The notes under the pieces were generated by a model that was given only the letters and a program-made list of their open reading frames with translations, did not search any database and was not told where the DNA came from. The translations under genes were made by a program, and so were the position numbers. 64,000 nucleotides of DNA from Lederbergia graminis. Its GTDB lineage: Bacteria; Bacillota; Bacilli; Bacillales; Bacillaceae_C. Positions 8,840 to 17,432 of this stretch are shown piece by piece. Position 1 is the first letter of the stretch. Every line of letters begins with the position of its first letter. The stretch is from assembly GCF_042655485.1 (NCBI RefSeq), contig NZ_JBHSMC010000029.1, forward strand, positions 151,818-215,817, in the 5' to 3' direction.

Positions 8840-8916
8840 TGGCGTCCCAGGAGAGATTCGAACTCCCGACCCACAGCTTAGAAGGCTGTTGCTCTATCCT
8901 GCTGAGCTACTGGGAC
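8840..8916 (-). tRNA. tRNA-Arg, anticodon UCU
   Basis: A 77-base cloverleaf with encoded CCA. The acceptor stem is GTCCCAG/CTGGGAC, the D arm contains GCTC...GAGC, the anticodon stem is ACAGC/GCTGT with loop CTTCTAA (anticodon TCT, reading AGA codons), and the T arm contains the GTTCGAATC loop. It stands alone between the small gene at 8364 and the sulfatase, with its own terminator. Confidence 0.97.
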
Positions 8917-8991
8917 ATTTCTTTTGAAGACATTTTTTATTATAGACATGGATACATTGAAAGTCAATAGTTTTTCGTAAAATATTTTAAA

Positions 8992-9027
8992 AAGGGTGCT
9001 TAGTGCAGTTTGCAACTAAGCACCCTT
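8992..9027 (-). terminator. Sulfatase terminator
   Basis: AAGGGTGCTTAGT (8992-9004) pairs with ACTAAGCACCCTT (9015-9027). On the minus strand it is followed by TTTAAAATATTTT, ten bases past the sulfatase stop codon. Confidence 0.9.
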
Positions 9028-9036
9028 CTATTTCTA

Positions 9037-10506
9037 TTATTCAAATTCTCTCGGATGACGTTTCATTAATTCTGGTACTGCATGGCCTCTACCTGTTTGT
9101 TCAAGCCATTTAATATAGCGTGGTAAATTCCCCTTCGCATGATATGGGCCACCTTCTTTCATGACAGTCCATAACGGGTCTACATCAAACGGCATAGTCG
9201 CCATCATCTCATCATGCCATTCATTTAAATAATAGACTGCTTCACGACAAAGGTCTGAACGTTCCGCTGCTAAATCAAACTGCTCATTTGGATCCTCTTT
9301 TATATTAAAGAGCATTTCTTTATTAAATAAATGATAGCCATCGTGATAAGTGCGAATATATAACCAATCACCAAATCTTACACTTCGCTGACAAACGTGA
9401 GCACATTGAGAAATGACTAAATAATCTCTACCAACTGATTCACCATTTTGTAATACTGGTGCATAACTTTCACCATCCCAAGATGGATGTGTTTCTTTCC
9501 CACAAATTTCAGCAATAGTAGGTAAAATATCTAGATGGTAATGTAAGTCATCGTTTACATGGCCCTGCTTCATTCCAGGCCATCTTATAATCATCGGAAT
9601 ATTACATGTCCCTTGATCTGCAGTACCATGTTCACCATATATGCCTAACTGTCCCATATTTTCACCATGGTCTGCTGTAATAATGATGATCACTTCATCC
9701 ATAATACCTTGTTTCTCTAATTGTTCAAATACAATACCAATATGGTCATCCATATGTCTTATACCACAGTCATAACCATCAATCATCTTACGCAAATCTT
9801 CCCGATTCTTTATTTCACCAGGGTGACGTGGAAATTCAGGATTTGTTCTATTATCATACATATTTATTTCGCTTGCACTGTGTGGTCCGATTTTTTCACG
9901 GTGTTTTGCTAACACCTCATCTGTAATCCATTCTGGAAGTGGTTCATCTGCAAACGGGTTCCCAAACTCTTCTGGCGCGCGGTATGGTGTGTGTGGATCC
10001 CAATAATTAACATATAAGAACCAATCATCTTTTTGCGCATTATTTTCTAGCCAATTTACGACAGTTGGTGTAACTTCCTCTGCTGATTCCATACCTGATT
10101 TACCTGTATTATACATTTCATTGAATCCTGCATAAAACGTGTATGCGGAGTGTCTTTCTGCAAATGGACTAATTAAAGCAGTTTTCATTCCTAAAGAACG
10201 AAATAGTGAAGGAAAGCTAGCTGTTTCTAATCGAGATTTAAATTCACGATGGATCCCTTCATTACGAACATCCCCAGCTGTTCCTCCGTGTCCAACGACA
10301 CCATTATGTATTCCGAATTGCCCTGTCATTAATGCAGTTCTCGAAGGAAAACATGGTGCATCTGACGTATAGTAATTTGTAAACCTCACACCTTGGTCCG
10401 CTATTTTATCGATATTCGGAGAAGTATTTCGATGATAACCGTAACAACTTAAATGTTTTGGGCTTGTTGAATCTAGATCTAGTAATAATACCTTCAATTT
10501 TTCCAT
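9037..10506 (-). CDS. Family S1 (formylglycine) sulfatase, cytoplasmic type
   Basis: 489 residues. Cys52 in PCFPSRTALMTG is the C-X-P-S-R motif that becomes formylglycine in type I sulfatases. Metal-site residues are visible at LDLDS near residue 10 and in TADHGENMGQLGIYGEHGT further on; NYWDPHTPYRAP is also typical. No signal peptide is present, so the substrate would be sulfated sugars or another small sulfate ester taken into the cell. The ATG at 10506 touches its GGGAG site, so the TTG at 10497 may be the true start. It is an extra gene in an otherwise conserved block, downstream of ysnB. Substrate unknown; a phosphonate hydrolase-like activity cannot be excluded. Confidence 0.85.
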   Translation of the reverse strand: MEKLKVLLLDLDSTSPKHLSCYGYHRNTSPNIDKIADQGVRFTNYYTSDAPCFPSRTALMTGQFGIHNGVVGHGGTAGDVRNEGIHREFKSRLETASFPSLFRSLGMKTALISPFAERHSAYTFYAGFNEMYNTGKSGMESAEEVTPTVVNWLENNAQKDDWFLYVNYWDPHTPYRAPEEFGNPFADEPLPEWITDEVLAKHREKIGPHSASEINMYDNRTNPEFPRHPGEIKNREDLRKMIDGYDCGIRHMDDHIGIVFEQLEKQGIMDEVIIIITADHGENMGQLGIYGEHGTADQGTCNIPMIIRWPGMKQGHVNDDLHYHLDILPTIAEICGKETHPSWDGESYAPVLQNGESVGRDYLVISQCAHVCQRSVRFGDWLYIRTYHDGYHLFNKEMLFNIKEDPNEQFDLAAERSDLCREAVYYLNEWHDEMMATMPFDVDPLWTVMKEGGPYHAKGNLPRYIKWLEQTGRGHAVPELMKRHPREFE

Positions 10507-10513
10507 CTCCCTT

Positions 10514-11032
10514 TTAATCCTGATAAAAATGAAAAGTTTGCCGCAATGTTTCTATTTCTATATATTGTTCATTGTAAAAATAAGCAGTAATAGCAATATC
10601 TGTTTTCTCTATGATTGCATATGTTCGTGGATTTCCACCACGAGGGTAACTAATACTTCCTGGATTTAAGTACAACATTCCATCTATTATTTCGGCACCA
10701 AGTAAATGAGTATGTCCGAAAAACACAAAATCAGCAGCATTTTCTTTGGCACGGTAAGATAAATTTAATAGGGAAGAATTCACTTGATGTAAATGGCCGT
10801 GGGCTACAAATACTGTAGATCCACTTACTTTTTGAACTACTTCCTCTTGAAAAGCATTATCTACATCACAATTCCCCTTCACTACCGTATACCCTTTCAG
10901 AACGGGGTCAACCGCATGTAGCTCTGAATCTCCACAATGTATCATTGCATCTACTTCACTTACATATCTATCATGTAATTTTTTCAGAATGCTTCTTTCC
11001 CCATGACTATCACTTACTACAAGTAATTTCAT
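10514..11032 (-). CDS. ysnB: YfcE/MJ0936-type metallophosphoesterase (YsnB)
   Basis: 172 residues, the normal length for this family of small cytoplasmic phosphodiesterases. Metal-binding motifs are in order: SDSHG near residue 7, HCGDSE near 37, KGNCD near 53, VAHGHLHQV near 76, and FGHTHL near 106. The ATG follows AGAGGTGAGAG. It is directly downstream of ysnA, with 7 bases between, as in B. subtilis. The physiological substrate is not known for this protein. Confidence 0.9.
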   Translation of the reverse strand: MKLLVVSDSHGERSILKKLHDRYVSEVDAMIHCGDSELHAVDPVLKGYTVVKGNCDVDNAFQEEVVQKVSGSTVFVAHGHLHQVNSSLLNLSYRAKENAADFVFFGHTHLLGAEIIDGMLYLNPGSISYPRGGNPRTYAIIEKTDIAITAYFYNEQYIEIETLRQTFHFYQD

Positions 11033-11039
11033 CTCACTC

Positions 11040-11645
11040 TCACCTCTTTGCGAAAATCCTCTCGATTAGAGGCTGCAAATTTTTAAGTGCATTTGCTCTA
11101 TGACTAATGCTATTTTTTTGTTCGGAACTTAGTTCTGCCATAGTTTGCTCTAAGGAAGGAACATAAAAAACTGGATCATAACCAAACCCATTTGTTCCAC
11201 GACGTTCATTCATGATAAGCCCTTCACATTTTCCAGCAACAACTAACGTTTCTTCCTCAGGTATGGCAACTGCTAGAGCACAGTAAAAACGCGCTGTCCT
11301 CTCTTCTTGCTGAACATCTTTTAATTCACTTAATAACTTATTAATATTAGCTTCATCATTTTTCTCTTCACCAGCATATCTAGCGGAATATATGCCCGGC
11401 CTTCCATCTAGTGCGTCCACGACTAGCCCAGAATCATCCGCTACTACAATGGACCTAGTAAATCGACTAATTGCTTCGGCTTTTAAAACAGCATTCTCCT
11501 CAAATGTAGCTCCAGTTTCTTCTACATCTGGTGCATTTTCAATATCTAAAAGTGTTAACACTTCCAAATTGAACTTTGAAAATAATGCTTCAAATTCTTT
11601 TGCTTTGCCTTTATTTTTAGTAGCAATAATTACTTTTCTACCCAT
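11040..11645 (-). CDS. ysnA: Non-canonical purine NTP pyrophosphatase (RdgB/HAM1)
   Basis: 201 residues. It hydrolyses dITP and XTP to monophosphates, keeping deaminated purines out of nucleic acids. Family motifs are the N-terminal IATKNKGKAKEF, the metal-binding VVADDSGLVVDALDGRPGIYSARYAG stretch, GTNGFGYDPVF, and SHRANAL near the C-terminus. The ATG overlaps the end of the rph region (rph stop at 11648), so the two are translated together. The pairing rph-ysnA-ysnB is conserved in Bacillus. Confidence 0.95.
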   Translation of the reverse strand: MGRKVIIATKNKGKAKEFEALFSKFNLEVLTLLDIENAPDVEETGATFEENAVLKAEAISRFTRSIVVADDSGLVVDALDGRPGIYSARYAGEEKNDEANINKLLSELKDVQQEERTARFYCALAVAIPEEETLVVAGKCEGLIMNERRGTNGFGYDPVFYVPSLEQTMAELSSEQKNSISHRANALKNLQPLIERIFAKR

Positions 11646-11647
11646 CG

Positions 11648-12403
11648 TTATTCTCCACTTTTTTGCTCGATTTGATTAGTAATATCGGCACCAAGCACTT
11701 CTTTTTGAATGTTCATCAATTCTTTTAGTCCGTCATTTGCTAGAGCAAGCATTTCTTGAAGCTGTGTAGCGCTAAACGTTGATTCTTCACCAGTTCCTTG
11801 TAATTCAACAAACTCCCCTACTCCAGTCATGACAACATTCATATCAACTAATGCAGAACTATCTTCTACATAATTCAAATCCAATATGACCCCTACTTCT
11901 TCTAATATCCCTACACTTGTAGCAGCTAAGAAGTCTCTTACTGGATATGCTTTTAATTTTTTCTCGATATAGAGCTGATGTAATGCCATCGACATAGCTA
12001 CGAATGCACCTGTAATCGAAGCAGTACGAGTGCCTCCATCTGCTTGGATAACATCACAATCAATCCAAACTGTTCGTTCTCCTATGACTTCTAAATCAAC
12101 AACTGCACGCAATGCTCTACCAATTAATCTTTGAATTTCCATCGTGCGACCAGAAACTTTTCCTTTGGACGATTCTCGAATATTTCGAGTTTCTGTAGCG
12201 CGAGGAAGCATGGAATATTCAGCTGTTATCCATCCCTTGCCTTCACCACGCATGAATGGAGGGACACGATCCTCAATACTAGCTGTACAAATAACCTTCG
12301 TGTCACCAACTGAAATTAACACAGACCCTTCTGGATGTTTTAAATAATTTGTTTCAATTTGTACATTTCTTAACTCATGTGAGTCTCTACCATCAAATCG
12401 CAT
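11648..12403 (-). CDS. rph: Ribonuclease PH
   Basis: 251 residues from the ATG at 12403 (ribosome binding site GGGAGGAAG). An open extension to 12451 is not conserved. It is a phosphorolytic 3'-5' exonuclease that trims tRNA 3' ends. Family signatures include MRFDGRDSHELR at the start, GEGKGWITAEYSMLPRAT, SGRTMEIQRLIGRALRAVVD, and DCDVIQADGGTRTASITGA. The gene follows gerM, after a probable terminator, and leads into ysnA and ysnB. Confidence 0.96.
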   Translation of the reverse strand: MRFDGRDSHELRNVQIETNYLKHPEGSVLISVGDTKVICTASIEDRVPPFMRGEGKGWITAEYSMLPRATETRNIRESSKGKVSGRTMEIQRLIGRALRAVVDLEVIGERTVWIDCDVIQADGGTRTASITGAFVAMSMALHQLYIEKKLKAYPVRDFLAATSVGILEEVGVILDLNYVEDSSALVDMNVVMTGVGEFVELQGTGEESTFSATQLQEMLALANDGLKELMNIQKEVLGADITNQIEQKSGE

Positions 12404-12433
12404 AGACTTCCTCCCTCTACTGAAAAACGGAAA

Positions 12434-12456
12434 AGAGGCGGCAATGGCCAACCTCT
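12434..12456 (-). terminator. gerM terminator
   Basis: A stem of AGAGG(T)TGGC and GCCGCCTCT around a 4-base loop, followed by TTTTCCGTTTTT on the minus strand, between gerM and rph. Confidence 0.6.
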
Positions 12457-12490
12457 TCTCTTTGTATTATAGTATATCAAATTTTCACAA

Positions 12491-13558
12491 TTAAAAACTA
12501 CCTGTGTTCACTTTTTCAGGACGGGTAACTGGTTCTGTCAGTTCTTCCCCATCTTCGTTCACAAGTCCTCCATCTCCATTAACCATGACAGCGACACTTT
12601 CAATTCCAGCCTGTTCCGTTAAAGAAAGGACGAGTGATTGTAATGTTTCAGTAGAAATCTCTTTTGTCTCACTGTTTCCGAGAATTTCCTCATTAAAGTT
12701 AAGTGTAACAACTCCGTCCTTAATCGTCGGGTCGTCTAACAACAATGCATCACCATCTAATACAGTCATTAATGAAGCTTCTATCGTAGGACCTTCAACT
12801 AACTGGTCAATTACAGCTTTGATATTATCTTCTTCTAAGTTTGATACACGAGTTGTAACTGGTACATAGTAATAATTATCAAGGCCTTGTGCTAAATAGT
12901 AGACAGTAAGTGGACGCGTATTCGTTACATCCACTACATCAGCAAATCCTGTATTGATACCATCTGCACGTGTTAATCCATCCTCGCTAATTGGCGTTCC
13001 TCCAACAGGCATTTCCGTTAGAGGGTATCCATTCACCCTTAATTCAACAGAATCAACTGTATCAAATTGAGTTAACGTCCATGTTACAGCTTGGAGAATT
13101 TTTTGTTCATCACTTGCTTGGTAGTTTTTAAATTCCTCCGAAAAGTCTACAATTGCTTTACCATCTTGAATATCAACATCAACATTTGTACCTGCAGGTA
13201 ATACAGTACGGAAACCATTAGGTAAAATATCAGATATCTTTCCATCTGCCACTAAATACTCCAAAGCCTGCTTTGCAACACTATTCGTTTTTGGTAACGG
13301 TAATGATTGACCTACTACTAGCCCATTCTTATCAATTAAGTAAAGATCTGTCATGACTGCTTCTACTTGTTCTTCTCCAGATGTTTCCGTATCTGTTAAA
13401 GAATCGAGGTCTTCATTTTCATCCAAATGTGATACATTTTGTTTTGGCGGTGGATCCAAAGCCTCTTTATCTTTACCGAATAAACCACAGCCTGATAAAA
13501 ACACACTCGTTGCAAGTACAGCTGCTGTAGTAATAGCGATCCTAGTATATTTTGACAT
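12491..13558 (-). CDS. gerM: Spore germination/cortex lipoprotein GerM
   Basis: 355 residues. A lipoprotein signal peptide ends at the lipobox LSGC (Cys24). Two tandem GerMN domains follow: LVVGQSLPLP...IVDFSEEFKNY and a second copy around TVYYLAQGLDNYYYVPVTTRV...VTLNFNEEILGN. In B. subtilis GerM is needed for efficient sporulation and germination and is placed at the engulfing membrane. The ATG follows GGAGGGGTACGAA. Position between racE and rph agrees with B. subtilis. Confidence 0.94.
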   Translation of the reverse strand: MSKYTRIAITTAAVLATSVFLSGCGLFGKDKEALDPPPKQNVSHLDENEDLDSLTDTETSGEEQVEAVMTDLYLIDKNGLVVGQSLPLPKTNSVAKQALEYLVADGKISDILPNGFRTVLPAGTNVDVDIQDGKAIVDFSEEFKNYQASDEQKILQAVTWTLTQFDTVDSVELRVNGYPLTEMPVGGTPISEDGLTRADGINTGFADVVDVTNTRPLTVYYLAQGLDNYYYVPVTTRVSNLEEDNIKAVIDQLVEGPTIEASLMTVLDGDALLLDDPTIKDGVVTLNFNEEILGNSETKEISTETLQSLVLSLTEQAGIESVAVMVNGDGGLVNEDGEELTEPVTRPEKVNTGSF

Positions 13559-13664
13559 TTCGTACCCCTCCTAAGACAGTTTGTACTAAATGTATACGAG
13601 CTATCGATTCGGAATAGACCGGAAAGAAGAAAGTTTTGTAAATTTCTTATCTATAAATAAAATA

Positions 13665-13693
13665 AAAATAGCCTCCAGAAGGAGAGCTATTTT
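13665..13693 (-). terminator. racE terminator overlapping its stop codon
   Basis: AAAATAGC-CTCC pairs with GGAG-A-GCTATTTT. The racE TAG stop lies inside the stem, and a T-rich tract follows on the minus strand. Confidence 0.8.
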
Positions 13694-14511
13694 TCAAATT
13701 CTTTATCTAAGCTTGCTAAATGAGCTATATCTACTTGAATATCTTTTATATTCAACCAATCATACGCAATTTGCTTAAAAAGCTTCGGAGAACCGGTCGT
13801 ATAAAAAATATGTTTTGGTGAAGTTGTAGTGGTATTTAACATATTTTGGAATTGTAATATAGCACTAACCTCTTGTGCGGTTTCTTCACCAGAACTAATA
13901 ACTTTCACATTAGGTCCCATTACATTTTCGATGAGAGGTCCTAATAGAGGATAATGAGTACATCCTAATACAAGTGTATCAATACCGCTACCGACAATTG
14001 GTTGTAGAGTTTCTTCTACTACCCTTTTGGCTATAGCACTTTGATATTCAAAACTTTCAACAATCGAAACAAATTTAGGACATGCTAATTGTATTACTTC
14101 AACTTGGTGATTAATAAGTGTTAGCTCACGTACATATGCCTTACTATTAATGGTTCCAATTGTACCTAAAATACCTATTTTTCCATTTTCTGTTGCTTTT
14201 AGTGCTGCTCTTGACCCAGGAGAAATAACACCGATAACGGGTATTGGAAGAAATGATTTCAATTCTTCTAGTACAACTGCAGTTGCTGTATTACATGCAA
14301 CAACAAGCATTTTAATATTACGATTCATTAAAAAGCCTGCCATTTGTAAGGTGAATTTTCGCACTTCATGTTTTGGTCTAGGACCATATGGACAACGAGC
14401 TGTATCACCTACATAATAGATTATTTCATTGGGCATTTGCCTCATTATTTCTTTCGCAACTGTTAGCCCGCCTACTCCTGAGTCAATAACACCGATTGCC
14501 TGTTCTAACAT
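13687..14511 (-). CDS. racE: Glutamate racemase
   Basis: 274 residues. It makes D-glutamate for peptidoglycan, in the cytoplasm. The two catalytic cysteines are visible in VACNTATA and LGCTHYPLL, and the N-terminal IGVIDSGVGGLTVAKEI with the catalytic Asp-Ser is present, as is YVGDTARCPYGPRP. The ATG follows GAGGCGGAA, eight bases after the ysmB stop, so it is probably co-transcribed with ysmB. The gene order ysmB-racE-gerM is conserved in Bacillus. Confidence 0.96.
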   Translation of the reverse strand: MLEQAIGVIDSGVGGLTVAKEIMRQMPNEIIYYVGDTARCPYGPRPKHEVRKFTLQMAGFLMNRNIKMLVVACNTATAVVLEELKSFLPIPVIGVISPGSRAALKATENGKIGILGTIGTINSKAYVRELTLINHQVEVIQLACPKFVSIVESFEYQSAIAKRVVEETLQPIVGSGIDTLVLGCTHYPLLGPLIENVMGPNVKVISSGEETAQEVSAILQFQNMLNTTTTSPKHIFYTTGSPKLFKQIAYDWLNIKDIQVDIAHLASLDKEFEK

Positions 14512-14518
14512 TTCCGCC

Positions 14519-14977
14519 TCATTCTTTCCGCATTTGTTGATGGAGCTTAGATAAATTATCTTTCAACAAAATTACTTCATCTGCTGAATAATCTCCTAAA
14601 ATATCTTGTAAATATTTTTGGCGTTTTTTGATAACTTCATCTATTATTTTTTCACCTTTTTCTAACAATTGAATTCTGACTACGCGACGATCATTCGGAT
14701 CTTTCATACGTGTGACAAGTTCTTTTTTCTCCATCCGATCAATCAAATCAGTTGTCGTACTAAAGGCAAGATACATCTTTTGAGACAAGTCCCCTATCGT
14801 CATATTTCCTTCTTCAAATAACCATTGTAGAGCTACAAATTGTGGAGGTGTAATCGTATAATCTGCCAACAACTCGCGACCCTTCTGCTTAATAATAGCA
14901 GCTATGTATCGGAGGTCTTTTTCTAATTCCGCTACTACTATATCATCATGCTGAAGGAGCTTTTCATCTAATATCAT
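14519..14977 (-). CDS. ysmB: MarR-family transcriptional regulator (YsmB)
   Basis: 152 residues with a winged helix-turn-helix: ITPPQFVALQWLFEEGNMTIGDLSQKMYLAFSTTTDLIDRMEKKELVTR followed by the wing NDRRVVRIQLLEKG. These proteins bind palindromes as dimers and often sense small ligands or oxidants. It lies next to racE, as ysmB does in B. subtilis. Two TTTCWWGAAA palindromes upstream are candidate self-regulatory sites. In B. subtilis ysmA and gerE would follow upstream; here the carbohydrate island takes that place. Confidence 0.9.
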   Translation of the reverse strand: MILDEKLLQHDDIVVAELEKDLRYIAAIIKQKGRELLADYTITPPQFVALQWLFEEGNMTIGDLSQKMYLAFSTTTDLIDRMEKKELVTRMKDPNDRRVVRIQLLEKGEKIIDEVIKKRQKYLQDILGDYSADEVILLKDNLSKLHQQMRKE

Positions 14978-15028
14978 CTAAAGCAACTCCCTATCCTTTT
15001 ATAGCATTTTCTCCTTTTTCCTGTAAAA

Positions 15029-15077
15029 TTTCAAGAAATTTAAGCATAAAGGAATAAATTTGCCATATTTCTTGAAA
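15029..15077 (-). promoter_or_regulatory. Paired palindromes upstream of ysmB
   Basis: TTTCAAGAAAT at 15029-15039 and its exact reverse complement ATTTCTTGAAA at 15067-15077, both built on the palindrome TTTCWWGAAA and 38 bp apart. They lie 52-100 bases before the ysmB start and may be MarR-type operators. No binding site is known for this protein. Confidence 0.4.
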
Positions 15078-15144
15078 AAGAAAGCTGAAATTCCGCATGT
15101 TTTTTTGACATCATAAAACATCCAACATGTTAAGTAAAAAGAAA

Positions 15145-15333
15145 CTGGGACAAAAGAAAATAGTCGAATTAAAAACCCGAACTATCATTTGATAAAACTC
15201 AAGATAGTTCGGGTTATTATTCTAACTGCGTTCACATCGGATATGAATTTTCACTTTTCTAAGCCCGTGGAAAGCGTAGTGTATTTCCGAAGCGGTATAG
15301 TTAAAATACCATTATTCGGATTCACATACAGAT
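15145..15333 (-). repeat. Stop-proximal dispersed repeat, copy 2 (R2), with terminator hairpin
   Basis: It starts immediately after the stop codon of the oxidoreductase gene and reads, on the minus strand, AATCCGAATAAT, CTATACCGCTTCGGAAATAC, CGCTTTCCACGGGC, then a perfect 13-bp hairpin (AACCCGAACTATC at 15174-15186 with GATAGTTCGGGTT at 15203-15215) followed by TTTTTAATTC. The far end is TTTTGTCCCAG. The inner GC-rich block of R1 is missing. Confidence 0.85.
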
Positions 15334-16305
15334 TTATTTTCCAGTTGGTTTATAATCTGCTGCTTGATAAATCATTTCAGTTAGCTTCACTACTTGCTTG
15401 GCAAATTCACCAGGAACTAGTACTTCATGCTTCCCTACTATAGCATCTATGAAACTTTTATCTTGATTTGTCGTTTGTTTTGGAAGTTTTGGAGTATATG
15501 GTTCCTCTCCTATTAGTCGAACAGTAATATTACCATTATCGAAGAAGATACCACCTTTTTCGCCACAGAACACATATGTTTCATGCCAGCACGGAGCATT
15601 ACCTACAATATTTACACCAGCAATCACATCATTTTCAAATCTTATCGATGTGAAGGAATCCAATTCCACAGCAGCATTATGTTTTTGTATTTGAGCGCTT
15701 ACTTCAACAGGCTTTAATCCAGTCGTCCAAAGGAGAACATCTAAAATATGGCTACCGGAATCCATCAACATTCCTCCACCTGAAAGTGCAGGATTTTGTC
15801 TCCATGAACCTGTTGTTAGGTAACCCCAATCTTGATATAAGGAAGCAGTTACGGATGTTAAATTACCAATTAATCCATCTGCAATCGCATCACGGATAAA
15901 CAGAAAATCAGGTTGAAAATGACGTTGATATGAAACTTGCAATACTTTCCCTAAATGTTTAGCAGTATTGATCATTTGTTGAGCTTCATATTCTGAACAT
16001 GCCATTGGTTTTTCAATTAAGACATGACAGCCATTATTTAATGAATCAATTGCCTGTTGAAAATGCAATGTATGTGGAGAACATATTACTACTGCATCTA
16101 ATTGAACATGTTGAAACATATCCTGATAATCAGAAAATTGCTTTACATTGGCTAAACCTATATCAGCGACTATTTTATCTTTACTTTGTTGGTTAGGATC
16201 AGCAATTGCAATAATCTCCACATTATCCAACTCTTTTAATTGTCTAGCATGCCAATGGGATATGCCTCCGGTTCCTATCATTCCAATCCGAATTTTTTCA
16301 CTCAT
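15334..16305 (-). CDS. Gfo/Idh/MocA-family NAD(P)-dependent oxidoreductase
   Basis: 323 residues from the ATG at 16305 (GAGAGGTTG upstream). The Rossmann motif IGMIGTGGISHWHA is at the N-terminus, with the family's EKPMACSEYEAQQM (catalytic Lys of the EKP motif) near residue 95 and GGGMLMDSGSHILDVLLWTTG in the C-terminal domain. Such enzymes oxidise sugars, inositols or 3-positions of glycosides with NAD(P). It is the last gene of the carbohydrate island, after three glycoside hydrolases, so a monosaccharide or glycoside from the polymer is the likely substrate. The exact substrate cannot be read from sequence. Confidence 0.85.
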   Translation of the reverse strand: MSEKIRIGMIGTGGISHWHARQLKELDNVEIIAIADPNQQSKDKIVADIGLANVKQFSDYQDMFQHVQLDAVVICSPHTLHFQQAIDSLNNGCHVLIEKPMACSEYEAQQMINTAKHLGKVLQVSYQRHFQPDFLFIRDAIADGLIGNLTSVTASLYQDWGYLTTGSWRQNPALSGGGMLMDSGSHILDVLLWTTGLKPVEVSAQIQKHNAAVELDSFTSIRFENDVIAGVNIVGNAPCWHETYVFCGEKGGIFFDNGNITVRLIGEEPYTPKLPKQTTNQDKSFIDAIVGKHEVLVPGEFAKQVVKLTEMIYQAADYKPTGK

Positions 16306-16399
16306 AACAACCAACCTCTCCAGATGAATATTAATTAAATTCTATCATTAATATTCGACAATACTTCAATATATTCCTTTATTACTATAAATTTAACTA

Positions 16400-17350
16400 T
16401 CATTCTCCGGAAGGAACTGGTATATCATTTGCTAATCCTATAGGTCTACCAAAATTAGGCGTTCCATCTTCATTCCAAGAAAACGCCTGTATTCTCAAAC
16501 TACGTTCCGGGTTATTTTCCCCACCATTTGTGAACGCATGATACACAATCCAATCTTCCGTTCGATCCGGGGATGTTGTAAAACTATTATGTCCAGGACC
16601 ATACACACCTTGCTCCACATTCTTACTAAAAACAGGTTTTGGTGATTTAGACCAAGCATTAACATCTAACACATCGTCATCCTCATTTATTGTTAGCATC
16701 CCAAGGCTATAATCATCGGACCATGTTGTGCTTGCAGAATATACAAGAAACAATTTTTCGTTGCGTTTCAAGATAACAGGGCCTTCATTAATTGCCATCC
16801 CTCCTTGTTTCTCCCAGTCATATTCCGGTTTTGTCAAAAGTACTTCTTCTCCTTTTAATGTCCAAGGATTCTCCATTGCAGCAATATAAATAGCTGAACC
16901 ATAATCCGGAAAGTGCCCATAGCCTGCATAAAGGAAATATAATTGTTCTTTATGATAAAATACAGAACCATCTAATCCTGGTCGCTCTGTATTAATTACA
17001 CCTTTTAATTCCCAGTCCCCAACATATGGATCTTCATTACTATTTTCAATCACTAGTACTCTTCTAGTGTCATCTCCGCCACCATCATTAGCAGTAAAAT
17101 ATACATACCATTTATTTTCGATATAATGTAGTTCTGGTGCCCAAAAATTCGCTTTAAAATAATCTGTCTCACTAGGTAACCAAATTGTTTTTTCTTCTCC
17201 TTGCGCTACTTTACTGAGAGCTGTATTTCGCTGTAAAACTAATTTATTTCTTTTCGTTACCATCAAATAATACATACCATCCGTATGATGATAAATCCAT
17301 GGATCTGGCCCTGGGTTTAATAATGGATTTTGAAATACTTTTGTTGACAC
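16400..17350 (-). CDS. Glycoside hydrolase family 43, intracellular
   Basis: 316 residues, GTG start after AGGAGG, with no signal peptide, so it acts in the cytoplasm on imported oligosaccharides. The five-bladed beta-propeller triad of GH43 is visible: Asp16 in GPDPWIYHH, Asp127 in RPGLDGSVF and Glu189 in INEGPVIL. Family members are mostly alpha-L-arabinofuranosidases, beta-xylosidases or exo-galactanases. It follows the GH2 gene by 82 bases and is probably transcribed with it. Subfamily and sugar specificity are not settled here. Confidence 0.88.
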   Translation of the reverse strand: MSTKVFQNPLLNPGPDPWIYHHTDGMYYLMVTKRNKLVLQRNTALSKVAQGEEKTIWLPSETDYFKANFWAPELHYIENKWYVYFTANDGGGDDTRRVLVIENSNEDPYVGDWELKGVINTERPGLDGSVFYHKEQLYFLYAGYGHFPDYGSAIYIAAMENPWTLKGEEVLLTKPEYDWEKQGGMAINEGPVILKRNEKLFLVYSASTTWSDDYSLGMLTINEDDDVLDVNAWSKSPKPVFSKNVEQGVYGPGHNSFTTSPDRTEDWIVYHAFTNGGENNPERSLRIQAFSWNEDGTPNFGRPIGLANDIPVPSGE

Positions 17351-17432
17351 GATAAAACCTCCTAAATTGATTAATGGAAAGGAAAACTGCTTGGTTTAAT
17401 TTCTGTTTTCCAAGCAGTTTCTTTTAAAAGAG

